64,000 bases of DNA from Luteipulveratus flavus (GTDB lineage: Bacteria > Actinomycetota > Actinomycetes > Actinomycetales > Dermatophilaceae). Shown one piece after another: positions 8,328 through 17,130 of the stretch. The position numbers and the translations under genes were made by a program. The notes under the pieces were generated by a model. The model did not search any database, was not told the origin of the DNA, and saw only the letters and a program-made list of their open reading frames with translations. The stretch spans positions 186,001 to 250,000 of the forward strand of contig NZ_JAROAV010000010.1 of the NCBI RefSeq assembly GCF_029439465.1, written 5' to 3'. Within the stretch, counting starts at the first letter, position 1. Every line of letters begins with the position of its first letter.

Positions 8328-9437
8328 ATGGATCGTCGAACCTTCACCGGACTTGCCGCTGCTACCGTCGCGGGGGTGGTCGTCGCACCCGACGCCGCCC
8401 AGGCCGTCACTGCACCGCACGGAGCCGTCCCCGCGCGCCGTCCCCGCCAGGGCACCCCCCTGGTCGTCGGCCACCGCGGCGCCTCGGGCTACCGCCCCGA
8501 GCACACCCTCGCGTCGTACACCCTGGCCGCCCACCTGGGCGCGGACTTCATCGAGCCCGACCTGTGCATCACCAAGGACGGGGTCCTGGTGTGCCGGCAC
8601 GAGCCGGAGATCAGCGGGACGACCGACGTCGCCCAGCACCCGGAGTTCGCCTCCCGCCGCACGACCAAGTCGCTGGACGGTGTCGCGACCACGGGCTGGT
8701 TCACCGAGGACTTCACCCTCGCCGAGCTGAAGACGCTGCGCGCGGTCGAGCGTCTGCCCGCGCTGCGCCAGCACAACACCACCTACAACGGGCTGTGGGA
8801 GGTGCCGACCTTCGTGGAGGTCCTCGAGCTGCGCAAGCGGCTGAGCCGCGAGCTCCACCGCGAGATCGGCGTCTACCCCGAGACCAAGCACCCCACCTAC
8901 TTCCGCGCGATGGGTCTGCCGCTGGAGGAGCGCCTCGTCCCGCTCGTGCGCAAGTACGGCCTGGACCGTGCGAACGCGCCGATCTTCATCCAGTCCTTCG
9001 AGCTGAAGAACCTGCAGGACCTGCGGCACCGGTTCGGCGTCAAGGCGCCCCTGGTCTTCCTCACCTCGGCGACCGGCGGCCCGTTCAACGACGGCCGCAC
9101 CTACGCCGAGCTGCTCACCCGCGCGGGCATGGCGACGTACGCCAAGGACATCACCGGGCTCGGGCCGGACCAGGCGCAGATCATCACCCGCAACCCGGAC
9201 GGCAGTACCGGCGCGACCACGACCCTCGTGGCGGACGCCCACGCCAACGGCCTGTCGGTGTGCCCGTACACCGTGCGGGCGGAGAACAACTTCCTGCCGA
9301 CCGACTACCGGATCGGCACCCGGCCGGACGACTTCGGTCGCGTGCTGGACTACCTCAAGAGGCTGTACGCGACCGGCATCGACGGGCTGTTCAGCGACAT
9401 GCCCGACCTCGCCGTGCTGGCGCGCGAGCTGCGCTGA
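8328..9437 (+). CDS. Secreted glycerophosphodiester phosphodiesterase
   Basis: This 369-residue protein starts with a Tat-type signal peptide (MDRRTFTG, hydrophobic core, cleavage likely after AQA near residue 26). The mature part has the GDPD TIM-barrel signature: GHRGASGYRPEHT with the catalytic His and Arg, EPDLCITKDG with metal ligands, and CRHEP. It should hydrolyse glycerophosphodiesters outside the membrane to release sn-glycerol 3-phosphate. It is divergent from fasR and closed by a very strong terminator, so it is probably monocistronic. No clear ribosome site precedes the ATG at 8328. Confidence 0.92.
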   Translation: MDRRTFTGLAAATVAGVVVAPDAAQAVTAPHGAVPARRPRQGTPLVVGHRGASGYRPEHTLASYTLAAHLGADFIEPDLCITKDGVLVCRHEPEISGTTDVAQHPEFASRRTTKSLDGVATTGWFTEDFTLAELKTLRAVERLPALRQHNTTYNGLWEVPTFVEVLELRKRLSRELHREIGVYPETKHPTYFRAMGLPLEERLVPLVRKYGLDRANAPIFIQSFELKNLQDLRHRFGVKAPLVFLTSATGGPFNDGRTYAELLTRAGMATYAKDITGLGPDQAQIITRNPDGSTGATTTLVADAHANGLSVCPYTVRAENNFLPTDYRIGTRPDDFGRVLDYLKRLYATGIDGLFSDMPDLAVLARELR

Positions 9438-9450
9438 CGCGTTCGACCGA

Positions 9451-9490
9451 ACGCCAGGAGGGGGCCGCGCGCGCGGCCCCCTCCTGGCGT
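9451..9490. terminator. Strong bidirectional terminator between GDPD gene and the aceE operon
   Basis: This is a 40-base perfect palindrome (9451-9470 complementary to 9471-9490), effectively an 18-bp stem with a 4-base GCGC loop. It lies 13 bases after the glycerophosphodiesterase stop and 8 bases beyond the end of the possible micro-ORF on the other strand. It should stop transcription from both sides. Confidence 0.9.
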
Positions 9491-9498
9491 CGGTCCGG

Positions 9499-9570
9499 TC
9501 AGGACGCCGTGAAGATCGTCCCGGCGCCGGTGTAGGTGCGCTCACCCTCGTAGGGCTCGAACCCGCTCAC
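9499..9570 (-). CDS. Possible 23-residue micro-protein
   Basis: A GTG at 9568-9570 overlaps the TGA of the upstream DivIVA-like gene as GTGA and opens a frame of 23 codons ending at 9499. The predicted peptide begins [13 protein letters not shown] and ends TIFTAS. The overlap resembles other coupled starts in this window, and the frame ends just before the operon terminator. It could instead be untranslated sequence. There is no family match that I recognise, so this is a tentative call. Confidence 0.3.
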   Translation of the reverse strand: MSGFEPYEGERTYTGAGTIFTAS

Positions 9571-9818
9571 GACGGGTGGACGGCCTCGTCCCGCAGCCGG
9601 CCGAGCAGTGCGTCGACCTGGGCACGGTCGTACCCACGCCTCCACCGGCCCGCGGGCGCGAGCCCGGCCGGATCGAGCAGCTGCTGGTAGGGCTGTGACG
9701 CGCGCATGGCCGTCACGACGGCGTCGAGCCGGTCGTCGACCGAGACCTCGTCGTACCCGTCCCCGCGCCGGCCCATCCGGAGCTCGACCTTGATCAGGTC
9801 CTCGGGCGACAGGCTCAT
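9567..9818 (-). CDS. Small DivIVA-like domain protein
   Basis: This 83-residue protein has two copies of the short DivIVA-type motif: [14 protein letters not shown] at about residues 21-34 and [15 protein letters not shown] at 61-75. In DivIVA/Wag31 and actinobacterial relatives this GYDxxxVDxfL segment is the N-terminal membrane-binding, coiled-coil-initiating part. Here there is no long coiled coil and no membrane segment. The ATG overlaps the aceE TGA (ATGA), so it is translationally coupled to pyruvate dehydrogenase. A structural or regulatory role near the E1 enzyme is possible but unproven. Confidence 0.7.
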   Translation of the reverse strand: MSLSPEDLIKVELRMGRRGDGYDEVSVDDRLDAVVTAMRASQPYQQLLDPAGLAPAGRWRRGYDRAQVDALLGRLRDEAVHPS

Positions 9819-12583
9819 GACTCGCCGCCCGCGTTGCCGGACGTGCCGGCAGTCACGTCGAGCAGCTTGTACTTCTCGGCCGCCTGGCGGGCCGCGTCGG
9901 CCGGCATCTCGCCCCGGTCCGCCAGGAGCTGCAGCGCACGCACCGCCATCGACGGGCCGTCGATGTGGAACGCGCGCCGCGCGGCCGCCCGGGTGTCGGA
10001 GAAGCCGAACCCGTCGGCGCCGAGCGAGGCGAACTCCTGCGGCACCCACTGCGCGATCTGGTCCTGGACCGCACGCATCGAGTCGGACGTGGCGACGACC
10101 GGGCCCGGCGCGTCCTGCAAGCGGGCTGTGACGTACGGGGTGCGGCGCTCCTCCTGCGGGAAGAGGAAGTTGTGCTCGTCGCAGGCCATCGCCTCGCGGC
10201 GCAGCTCGTTCCAGGACGTCACCGACCACACGTCGGCGACGACCCCGAAGTCGTCCTTCAGCAGGGCCTGCGCCTCCAGGGCCCACGGCACGCCCACGCC
10301 GGACGCGAGCAGCTGCACCCGACGGGCGTCCTGACCGACGCCGTCGAAGCTGCCCTCGCTGACGCGGTGCATGCCGCGCAGGATGCCCTCGACGTCGAGG
10401 TCCTCCGGCTCGGCGGGCTGCACCATCGGCTCGTTGTAGACGGTCACGTAGTAGATGACGTCCTCGGGGTCGTCCCCGAACATCCGCTGCAGCCCGTCCT
10501 GCATGATGTGCGCGATCTCGTACGCATAGGCCGGGTCGTACGAGACGACAGCGGGATTCGTCGACGCGAGCAGGTGCCCGTGGCCGTCGGCGTGCTGCAG
10601 GCCCTCACCGGTCAGCGTGGTGCGACCGGCAGTCGCACCGATCAGGAACCCGCGGGTCATCTGGTCGGCGGCCGCCCAGATGAAGTCGCCCGTGCGCTGG
10701 AACCCGAACATCGAGTAGAAGACGTAGACCGGGACCATCGGCACGCCGTGCGTGGCGTAGGAGGTGCCGGCGGCGGTGAACGCTGCCATCGAGCCGGCCT
10801 CGTTGATGCCCAGGTGCAGGATCTGACCCTGCTCGGACTCCTTGTACGCCAGCATCAGCTCGGCGTCGACCGAGGTGTAGTGCTGCCCGTGCGGGTTGTA
10901 GATCTTCGAGGTCGGGAAGAAGGAGTCCATCCCGAACGTGCGCGCCTCGTCCGGGATGATCGGCACGACGTGCTTGCCGAACTCCTTGTCGCGCATGAGC
11001 TCCTTGAGCACCCGGACGAAGGCCATCGTCGAGGCGACCTCCTGCTTGCCGGAGCCCTTCTTCGCCACGGCGTACGCCGCGTCACCGGGCAGCTTCAGCG
11101 ACGGCGACGCCGTCCGGCGGCTGGGGAGCCCGCCACCGAGGCTGCGACGTCGCTCCCGGAGGTACTGGATCGCCGGGTCGTCGTTGCCCGGGTGGTAGTA
11201 CGGCGGCAGGTAGGGGTTGTCCTCGAGCTGGGCGTCCGTGATCGGGATGTTCATCGAGTCGCGGAAGTTCTTCAGGTCATCCAGCGCCATCTTCTTCATC
11301 TGATGGGTGGCGTTCCGGCCGGCGAAGTGGGTGCCGAGGCTGTAGCCCTTGATCGTCTTGGCCAGGATCACCGTCGGCTGGCCGTGGCTCTGCATCGCGG
11401 CGGCGTACGCGGCGTACACCTTGTGGTAGTCGTGACCGCCGCGCTTGAGCTTCCACCAGATGTCCTCGTCCGACCAGTCCTTGACCATCGCCGCCGCGCG
11501 CGGGTCCCGGCCGAAGAAGTGGTCCCGCACGTACGCACCGTCGTTGGCGCGGAACGTCTGGTAGTCGCCGTCCGGCGTGTCGTTCATCAGGTGCACCAGG
11601 GCGCCGTCGCGGTCCTGGGCGAGCAGCGGGTCCCAGCCGCGGCCCCACACGACCTTGATGACGTTCCAGCCGGCGCCGCGGAAGAAGCTCTCCAGCTCCT
11701 GGATGATCTTGCCGTTGCCGCGGACCGGGCCGTCGAGCCGCTGCAGGTTGCAGTTGACGACGAAGGTGAGGTTGTCCAGCTCCTCGTTGGCGGCCAGCTG
11801 CAGTAGGCCGCGCGACTCCGGCTCGTCCATCTCGCCGTCGCCGAGGAAGGCCCACACGTGCTGCTGGCTGGTGTCCTTCATCCCGCGGTGGTGCAGGTAG
11901 CGGTTGAGCTGGGCCTGGTAGATCGCGTTCATCGGGCCGATGCCCATGGACACGGTCGGGAACTCCCAGAAGTCGGGCATGTTGCGCGGGTGAGGGTAGG
12001 AGGGCAGGCCGGCGACCTTGCCGTCGACGATGTGGGAGCGCTCCTGGCGGAACCCGTCCAGCTGGTCGGCGCTGAGGCGACCCTCGAGGTAGGCGCGGGA
12101 GTAGATGCCGGGGGAGGCGTGGCCCTGGATGAAGATCTGGTCGCCGCCACCGGGGTGGTCCTTGCCGCGGAAGAAGTGGTTGAAGCCGACCTCGTACAGC
12201 GTCGCCGCCGAGGCGTAGGTCGAGATGTGACCGCCGACGCCGATCTCGGGACGCTGCGCGCGGTGCACCATCATCGCGGCGTTCCACCGGATCCAGCCGC
12301 GGTAACGGTGCTCGATCTCCTCGTCACCGGGGAACCACGGCTCGGCCTCCGGCGCGATCGTGTTGATGTAGTCGGTAGCGGTCAGGGAGGGGACGCCGAT
12401 CTGCTGCTGCCGGGCTCGCTCCAGCAGCTTCAGCATGATGTACCGGGCCCGAGCGCGGCCGCCCTCGTCGATGGCGCCGTCCAGGGAGTCGACCCACTCC
12501 TGGGTCTCCTCGGGGTCGATGTCCGGGAGCTGGCTCGGAATTCCGTTCAGGATCGGTCCTGCGTCCTTGCGTGACACGGTCAC
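9815..12583 (-). CDS. aceE: Pyruvate dehydrogenase E1 component, homodimeric type
   Basis: This 922-residue thiamine-diphosphate enzyme decarboxylates pyruvate and acetylates the lipoyl groups of the E2 component. The length and the single-chain layout are those of the homodimeric AceE class. The ThDP motif begins at GDGEMDEPE (about residue 250) and continues to [11 protein letters not shown]. Segments such as [17 protein letters not shown] in the second half are highly typical. Actinobacteria use AceE with a shared E2 (SucB/DlaT) and Lpd. A lipoamide dehydrogenase gene lies at 49.7 kb, but E2 is not in the window. The start is GTG 12581-12583 with GAGAGGA upstream. Confidence 0.96.
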   Translation of the reverse strand: MTVSRKDAGPILNGIPSQLPDIDPEETQEWVDSLDGAIDEGGRARARYIMLKLLERARQQQIGVPSLTATDYINTIAPEAEPWFPGDEEIEHRYRGWIRWNAAMMVHRAQRPEIGVGGHISTYASAATLYEVGFNHFFRGKDHPGGGDQIFIQGHASPGIYSRAYLEGRLSADQLDGFRQERSHIVDGKVAGLPSYPHPRNMPDFWEFPTVSMGIGPMNAIYQAQLNRYLHHRGMKDTSQQHVWAFLGDGEMDEPESRGLLQLAANEELDNLTFVVNCNLQRLDGPVRGNGKIIQELESFFRGAGWNVIKVVWGRGWDPLLAQDRDGALVHLMNDTPDGDYQTFRANDGAYVRDHFFGRDPRAAAMVKDWSDEDIWWKLKRGGHDYHKVYAAYAAAMQSHGQPTVILAKTIKGYSLGTHFAGRNATHQMKKMALDDLKNFRDSMNIPITDAQLEDNPYLPPYYHPGNDDPAIQYLRERRRSLGGGLPSRRTASPSLKLPGDAAYAVAKKGSGKQEVASTMAFVRVLKELMRDKEFGKHVVPIIPDEARTFGMDSFFPTSKIYNPHGQHYTSVDAELMLAYKESEQGQILHLGINEAGSMAAFTAAGTSYATHGVPMVPVYVFYSMFGFQRTGDFIWAAADQMTRGFLIGATAGRTTLTGEGLQHADGHGHLLASTNPAVVSYDPAYAYEIAHIMQDGLQRMFGDDPEDVIYYVTVYNEPMVQPAEPEDLDVEGILRGMHRVSEGSFDGVGQDARRVQLLASGVGVPWALEAQALLKDDFGVVADVWSVTSWNELRREAMACDEHNFLFPQEERRTPYVTARLQDAPGPVVATSDSMRAVQDQIAQWVPQEFASLGADGFGFSDTRAAARRAFHIDGPSMAVRALQLLADRGEMPADAARQAAEKYKLLDVTAGTSGNAGGES

Positions 12584-12791
12584 TGTCCTCTCTACATCTC
12601 TGGCTCTGCGTTCAGTCTGCTCCCCGGCGGCGCCGCCTGCGAAGTCGGGAGGGTTACCCGCGAGTACGGCCGCTGGGCGGGACGGCCGGCCCCCACCCTG
12701 CGGGGTGTCGGGCGCCGCGATGGTTGCAATGCGCGACGCTTCCTAGTGGACTACGCACCAATCACAGTGCGATGAAAGGTAGGTACGGCTG
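12584..12791. promoter_or_regulatory. Divergent promoter region between aceE and the DUF3052-peroxiredoxin pair
   Basis: These 208 non-coding bases hold both outward promoters. The stretch next to the plus-strand gene (12730-12785) is less GC-rich and has an AAAGGTAGG ribosome-site-like run at 12775-12783. I see no clean palindromic operator and no riboswitch fold. Confidence 0.4.
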
Positions 12792-13211
12792 GTGAACCAG
12801 ACCGCAGGGACGACGTCGGCGGCCAAGCTGGGCTTCCAGGACGGCCAGGTCGTCCAGGAGATCGGGTGGGACGATGACGCCGACGAGGCGCTCCGCGAGC
12901 AGATCGAGGAGATCGTCGGCTCGCAGCTGGAGGACGACGAGTACGACGGCGTGGTCGACGCGGTCCTCCTGTGGTTCCGCGACGGCGACGGCGATCTCAT
13001 CGACGAGTGCGTCGACGCCCTGACCAACCTGGGCGACAAGGGCTTCGTGGTCCTGCTCGTGCCCAGGGCCGGCAGCGACGAGCACGTCGACGCGAGCGAC
13101 ATCCAGGAGGCGGCTCAGACCGCCGGGCTCAAGGCCAGCTCCTCGACCAAGGCCGGCGACGACTGGATCGCCACCAAGCTCGTCCAGGGCGGCACCGCCA
13201 AGCAGCGATGA
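12792..13211 (+). CDS. DUF3052 family protein
   Basis: This 139-residue acidic soluble protein matches the actinobacterial DUF3052 family: the LGFQDGQVVQEIGWDDDAD opening and a central acidic stretch (DDDEYDGVVDAV) ending in a Lys/Gln tail. The family often sits divergent to aceE, as here, but has no assigned function. The GTG start is preceded by AAAGGTAGG. The downstream peroxiredoxin ATG overlaps its stop (ATGA), so the two form an operon and may act together in oxidative metabolism. That link is inferred from context. Confidence 0.85.
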   Translation: MNQTAGTTSAAKLGFQDGQVVQEIGWDDDADEALREQIEEIVGSQLEDDEYDGVVDAVLLWFRDGDGDLIDECVDALTNLGDKGFVVLLVPRAGSDEHVDASDIQEAAQTAGLKASSSTKAGDDWIATKLVQGGTAKQR

Positions 13212-13684
13212 CCGGCGGCGCCGTCCCCGCGGTGGGTGCCGAGGCTCCGGAGTTCACCCTCCCGGACCAGTACGGGCAGCCGACCGCGCTGGCGGACCTG
13301 CGCGACGGGCGTGCCGCGCTGCTGGTCTTCTACCCGTTCGCGTTCTCGCGCATCTGCACCAGCGAGCTCACCGCCGTCCAGCGCGAGCTCGACCGTTTCC
13401 AGGGCGACCGGGTCCGGACCGTGGGCGTGTCGTGCGACGCCGTCTACTCCCTCAAGGCCTGGGCCCAGGAGCAGGGCTACGACTTCCCGCTGCTGTCCGA
13501 CTTCTGGCCGCACGGTGAGGTGGGGCGGGCGTACGGCGTGCTGGACGAGGCCACCGGGATGGCGGTGCGGGGCACCTTCCTGATCGACGCGCACGGCACG
13601 GTGCGCTGGAGCCTGGTCAACCCGCCGGGGGAGGAGCGCGACATCGCCGTGCTCCTGGAGGCCGTGGACGCGCTCACGACCTAG
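13208..13684 (+). CDS. AhpE-like peroxiredoxin
   Basis: This 158-residue thioredoxin-fold peroxidase has the peroxidatic Cys50 in FYPFAFSRICTSEL, where Ser47 replaces the more usual Thr of the TxxC motif. Cys76 (VGVSCDA) is the second cysteine common in this subgroup. It reduces hydrogen peroxide or alkyl hydroperoxides in the cytosol, using mycothiol/mycoredoxin or thioredoxin as partner in actinobacteria. It is translationally coupled to the DUF3052 gene and followed by a tRNA gene. There is no export signal. Length and motifs fit the AhpE/BCP-like class. Confidence 0.93.
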   Translation: MTGGAVPAVGAEAPEFTLPDQYGQPTALADLRDGRAALLVFYPFAFSRICTSELTAVQRELDRFQGDRVRTVGVSCDAVYSLKAWAQEQGYDFPLLSDFWPHGEVGRAYGVLDEATGMAVRGTFLIDAHGTVRWSLVNPPGEERDIAVLLEAVDALTT

Positions 13685-13740
13685 TCCGTCTACGCTGTAC
13701 GCGCTCGCCGACGCACGCTGTGGCGGGCGATGCACCGCAC

Positions 13741-13813
13741 GGGCCTGTAGCTCAGCTGGTAGAGCACCGCGTTTACACCGCGGGTGTCGTCGGTTCGAAC
13801 CCGGCCGGGCCCA
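13741..13813 (+). tRNA. tRNA-Val (anticodon UAC)
   Basis: All arms fold. The acceptor is GGGCCTG with CGGGCCC, the D arm GCTC/GAGC, the anticodon stem CCGCG/CGCGG with loop TTTACAC (anticodon TAC), and the T arm GTCGG/CCGGC with loop TTCGAAC. The discriminator is A13813. The CCA end is not encoded. It reads GUA and other valine codons, which are rare in this GC-rich genome. Confidence 0.96.
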
Positions 13814-13867
13814 CTCGTACCACCGATCTGCCGGGCGCCCCCGCGCACCGGCCCGGGGGAGGACCGC

Positions 13868-14737
13868 ATGGCAGAGTCGCAGCCGCCGTCGCTGGCCGAG
13901 GTGCTGGCCGTCCTGGACGGTCTGTACCCGCCGGACACCGCCCAGTCCTGGGACCGCGTCGGGCTGGTGTCGGGGGATCCCGACCAGGTCGTCCACCGCA
14001 TCCACCTGGCCGTCGACCCGACGCTGGCGGTCATCGAGGAGGCGCGCGAGGCGGGCGCGAACCTGCTGATCACCCACCATCCGCTGCTCCTGCGTGGCAT
14101 CCACTCCGTCGCGACGACGACGGCCAAGGGGGCGGCCGTGACCGCGCTGGTGGTGGCCGACCTCGCCCTGTACGTCGCGCACACCAACGCCGACGTGGCC
14201 CGTCCGGGCGTGAACGACGCGCTGGCGGAGGCGGCCGGCCTGGAGACCGCCGAGCCGCTGGTGGTCCGGGACGGGGTCGGCCTGGGCCTCGTGGGGGAGC
14301 TGCCGACGCCGATGACTCTCACCGCGTTCGCGGCGATGCTGGCCGAGGCGCTGCCCGCCTCGCCCGTCGGCATCCGGGTCAGTGGGGACCCCGAGGGCGA
14401 GGTCCGCCGGGTCGCGGTGCTGGGCGGCGCCGGGGACGATGCGTTCGCGCAGGTGCGCGCCAGCGGCGCCGACGTGTACGTCACGGCCGACCTGCGCCAC
14501 CACCCGGCGCTCGAGGCGCGTGAGGAGGCCCGCGGAGGGACGCCGTACCTCATCGACGCAGGCCACTGGGCGACCGAGTCGCTGTGGCTGCGGACGGCGG
14601 CCGACCGGATCCGTGACGGGCTCGCCGACCGGGCGGATAGCGTTGACCTCCACGTGTCCGCGCTGCGTACCGATCCCTGGGACTTCCTGGTCCCCACCGG
14701 CGCGACGACACACCGAGGAAGTGGAGGCCCCCGCTGA
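13868..14737 (+). CDS. Nif3-like dinuclear metal centre protein
   Basis: This 289-residue member of the Nif3/DUF34 family has metal-binding histidines in ITHHPLLL near the N-terminus, an AHTNAD segment and a C-terminal DAGHWATE motif. Family members bind two metal ions. Some show GTP cyclohydrolase-like activity, but the physiological role is unsettled. GGGGGAGGACC at about 13855-13865 serves as ribosome site for ATG 13868. It opens the conserved Nif3, zinc-ribbon, RNase H operon known from mycobacteria (Rv2230c-Rv2229c-Rv2228c order). Confidence 0.92.
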   Translation: MAESQPPSLAEVLAVLDGLYPPDTAQSWDRVGLVSGDPDQVVHRIHLAVDPTLAVIEEAREAGANLLITHHPLLLRGIHSVATTTAKGAAVTALVVADLALYVAHTNADVARPGVNDALAEAAGLETAEPLVVRDGVGLGLVGELPTPMTLTAFAAMLAEALPASPVGIRVSGDPEGEVRRVAVLGGAGDDAFAQVRASGADVYVTADLRHHPALEAREEARGGTPYLIDAGHWATESLWLRTAADRIRDGLADRADSVDLHVSALRTDPWDFLVPTGATTHRGSGGPR

Positions 14738-15474
14738 AAGCCGACCTGAGCCGCCAGTGGCGGTTGCTGGACCTGCAGAAGCTCGACACCCGCCTGGCGC
14801 AGCTGGACCACCGGTCCCGCACGCTGCCGGTGCTCCAGGAGCTGAGCGCCGCCCAGGCGCAGTCGACCCGTGCCGACGAGGACCTCGTGCTCGCCCGGAC
14901 GGCGGTCGCCGATGTCGAGCGTGAGATCACCAAGGCCGACCAGGACGTGCAGCTGGTCCGGGACCGCGCCGCGCGCAACACCGCCCGGCTGGAGGCCGGT
15001 CAGGGCAGCGCCAAGGAGCTGCAGGCGATGCAGCACGAGCTGGACACCCTGGCCCGGCGTCAGTCCGAGCTGGAGGACGTCGAGCTGGAGGTGATGGAGC
15101 GCGCCGAGACGCTGCGCGCCGAGCTCACCGAGCTGGAGCGCCGTCGGACCGATCTGGACGAGAAGCTGTCCGGGCTGGAGGACGAGCACGCCCGTGCCGC
15201 CGGCGAGATCGACACCGAGCGCAGCGCGGTAGTGGCCGAGCGGGCGCAGATCGCGCCCGGCCTCGGCGAGGACCTGCTCGCCCTGTACGAGAAGGTGCGC
15301 GAGCAGCACGGCGGTCTGGGCGCAGCGCCGCTGATCCAGCGCCGCTGCGGGGGCTGCCAGCTGGAGCTCACCTCCAGCGACCTGTCCCGTATCCGTACGG
15401 CGCCGGAGGACGAGGTGCTGCGCTGCGAGGAGTGCCGCCGCATCCTGGTCCGGACGGCCGAGTCCGGCCTGTGA
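14734..15474 (+). CDS. Coiled-coil C4 zinc-ribbon protein, probable CTG start
   Basis: This 246-residue protein has a long N-terminal coiled coil (about residues 10-185, rich in Glu, Arg, Ala and Leu) and a C-terminal zinc ribbon with two CxxC pairs (CGGC and CEEC) in the last 45 residues. It is the actinobacterial Nif3-associated zinc-ribbon family. In frame there is no ATG or GTG near the ribosome site. CTG 14734 lies six bases after GTGGAGG (14721-14727), overlaps the nif3 stop and gives the expected N-terminus KADLSRQWRLLDLQKLD. The next start, TTG 14764, would lose it. Confidence 0.85.
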   Translation: MKADLSRQWRLLDLQKLDTRLAQLDHRSRTLPVLQELSAAQAQSTRADEDLVLARTAVADVEREITKADQDVQLVRDRAARNTARLEAGQGSAKELQAMQHELDTLARRQSELEDVELEVMERAETLRAELTELERRRTDLDEKLSGLEDEHARAAGEIDTERSAVVAERAQIAPGLGEDLLALYEKVREQHGGLGAAPLIQRRCGGCQLELTSSDLSRIRTAPEDEVLRCEECRRILVRTAESGL

Positions 15475-16658
15475 CCGACGCCCCCGGCGAAGCGCGCGAG
15501 CTCGTCGTCGAGGCCGACGGCGGCTCGCGCGGCAACCCGGGGGTGGCGGGGTACGGCGCGCTGGTGCGAGACAGCCGTACGGGCCGCGTGCTCGCCGAGC
15601 GCGCGGCACCGCTCGGGCGGGCGAGCAACAACGTCGCCGAGTACTCCGGTCTGATCGCCGGACTCGCGGCGGCCGAGGCCATCGACCCGGTGGCTGTTGT
15701 CGAGGTGCGGATGGACTCCAAGCTCGTCATCGAGCAGATGGCCGGGCGCTGGAAGATCAAGCACGCCGACATGCAGCGGCTCGCGGCCGAGGCGAACGAG
15801 GCCGTCCGGCGGCGACGGGCAGCCGGTGGCTCGGTCACCTGGACCTGGATCCCGCGCGAGTCCAACAAGGCCGCCGACCGGCTCTCGAACGACGGCATGG
15901 ACGGGCGGACGGTCGAGCGCGACCTCTGGCGCTCCGAGACCGCCGCGGGCGAGGACGTCGCCGCGGTCGAGGAGCAGGTGCTGTCCACCGAGCCGACGCC
16001 CGGCACGCCTCCCGACGTCAGCGCGCCCACGCTGGTGCTCCTGGTCCGCCACGGCGTCACCGACTTCACCGTGCAAGGGCGCCTGGACGGGCGGGGCGGA
16101 GCCGACCCCTCGCTCAACGCCGCCGGTCGCGACCAGGCCGACCGGGCCGGCCAGGCGCTCGCCGACCGCCTGCACGCGGTCAGCGCGCCCGTGACGGTGG
16201 TGACGTCCTCGCTGGCCCGGGCGCAGGAGACGGGCGCGGCGGTGGCCGCGGCACTCGGGGTGCGTCCCGTCGAGGACGCCGACTGGGACGAGCAGGCGTT
16301 CGGCGACTGGGACGGCGAGCGGTTCGCCGACCTGGCCCGCGCGCACGGCGAGGACCTGCGACGGCTCCGGGTGGACGAGTCGTTCGCGGTCGCCGGCGGG
16401 GAGTCGCACCGCGGGATGGCGCAGCGGGTCGAGCAGGCGATGCAGCGCGTGGTGGGCGAGGTCGGCCCGGGTGGCACCGCTGTCGTGGTGACCCACCGGA
16501 TGCCGATCATGGCGGTCCTGGCGTCGGTCCTCGGACTCACCCGCGAACGCGCGTGGGCGCTCGCAGCCGCGCCGGCCTCGGTCACCGGCGTCGAGCTGTG
16601 GCGTGACGGCACCGTGCAGATCGCGTTCGTCAACGACACCCATCACCTGGACGGCTGA
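15471..16658 (+). CDS. Bifunctional RNase H / histidine phosphatase
   Basis: The N-terminal part of this 395-residue fusion (about residues 9-145) is a bacterial type I RNase H: EADGGSRGNPGVAGYG with the first acidic residue, NVAEYSGLIAGL with the Glu, and MDSKLVIEQM with the Asp. A short linker leads to a phosphoglycerate-mutase-like phosphatase (about 185-395) with LVRHGVTDFT as the catalytic RHG motif and THRMPIM as the second His. Mycobacterial Rv2228c has the same layout, with RNase H and alpha-ribazole phosphatase-type activity. GTG 15471 overlaps the zinc-ribbon stop (GTGA), so it is coupled. Confidence 0.94.
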   Translation: MTDAPGEARELVVEADGGSRGNPGVAGYGALVRDSRTGRVLAERAAPLGRASNNVAEYSGLIAGLAAAEAIDPVAVVEVRMDSKLVIEQMAGRWKIKHADMQRLAAEANEAVRRRRAAGGSVTWTWIPRESNKAADRLSNDGMDGRTVERDLWRSETAAGEDVAAVEEQVLSTEPTPGTPPDVSAPTLVLLVRHGVTDFTVQGRLDGRGGADPSLNAAGRDQADRAGQALADRLHAVSAPVTVVTSSLARAQETGAAVAAALGVRPVEDADWDEQAFGDWDGERFADLARAHGEDLRRLRVDESFAVAGGESHRGMAQRVEQAMQRVVGEVGPGGTAVVVTHRMPIMAVLASVLGLTRERAWALAAAPASVTGVELWRDGTVQIAFVNDTHHLDG

Positions 16659-16664
16659 CCCCGT

Positions 16665-16696
16665 CCGAGGGTCGGGATCGCGGTCCCGACCCTCGG
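16665..16696 (+). terminator. Terminator after the nif3 / zinc-ribbon / RNase H operon
   Basis: A perfect 13-bp stem (16665-16677 with 16684-16696) and a 6-base loop begin seven bases after the RNase H stop. They precede the rhodanese gene by 23 bases. Confidence 0.8.
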
Positions 16697-16719
16697 GACG
16701 CTGTGCGACGCTGACGCGC

Positions 16720-17130
16720 ATGACGTACGCGGGTGACATCACTCCCGAGGACGCGTTCGAGGCGCTGCGGGCCGACCCGTCGGCGCGCCTCGTGGACGTC
16801 CGTACCGAGGCCGAGTGGGCCTATGTCGGCGTGCCCGACCTGGCCGGCATCGACCAGCGGCTCATCCGGGTGGAGTGGCAGCGCTTCCCCGACGGCACGC
16901 GCAACCACGACTTCGTCGACCAGGTCCGCGCCGCCGGTGCGGGCGTGGGTCCGACGTACCTGCTGTGCCGCTCGGGCGTGCGCTCCGCCGCGGCCGCCGA
17001 GGCGATGACGGCGGCCGGCCTCGGGCCGGCGTACAACGTGCTCGACGGGTTCGAGGGTGGGCTGGACGAGTCCGGTCACCGCAGCGTGGCCGGCTGGAAG
17101 GTCGCCGGCCTGCCCTGGAGGCAGGGATGA
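16720..17130 (+). CDS. Rhodanese-like sulfurtransferase
   Basis: This 136-residue single rhodanese domain has the active-site loop LLCRSGVRS, in which Cys carries persulfide, and the LVDVRTEAEW strand. It transfers or delivers sulfane sulfur in the cytosol. Its stop overlaps the metZ ATG (ATGA). The same rhodanese-metZ pair is found in Mycobacterium tuberculosis (Rv0390-Rv0391), which supports a role in supplying or handling sulfide for homocysteine synthesis. The ATG at 16720 has no good ribosome site. Confidence 0.9.
   Translation: MTYAGDITPEDAFEALRADPSARLVDVRTEAEWAYVGVPDLAGIDQRLIRVEWQRFPDGTRNHDFVDQVRAAGAGVGPTYLLCRSGVRSAAAAEAMTAAGLGPAYNVLDGFEGGLDESGHRSVAGWKVAGLPWRQG

Noticed and set aside
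16697-16719. SAM or other riboswitch ahead of the rhodanese-metZ pair
   Set aside because: Only 23 bases separate the previous terminator from the start codon, too short for any known riboswitch.
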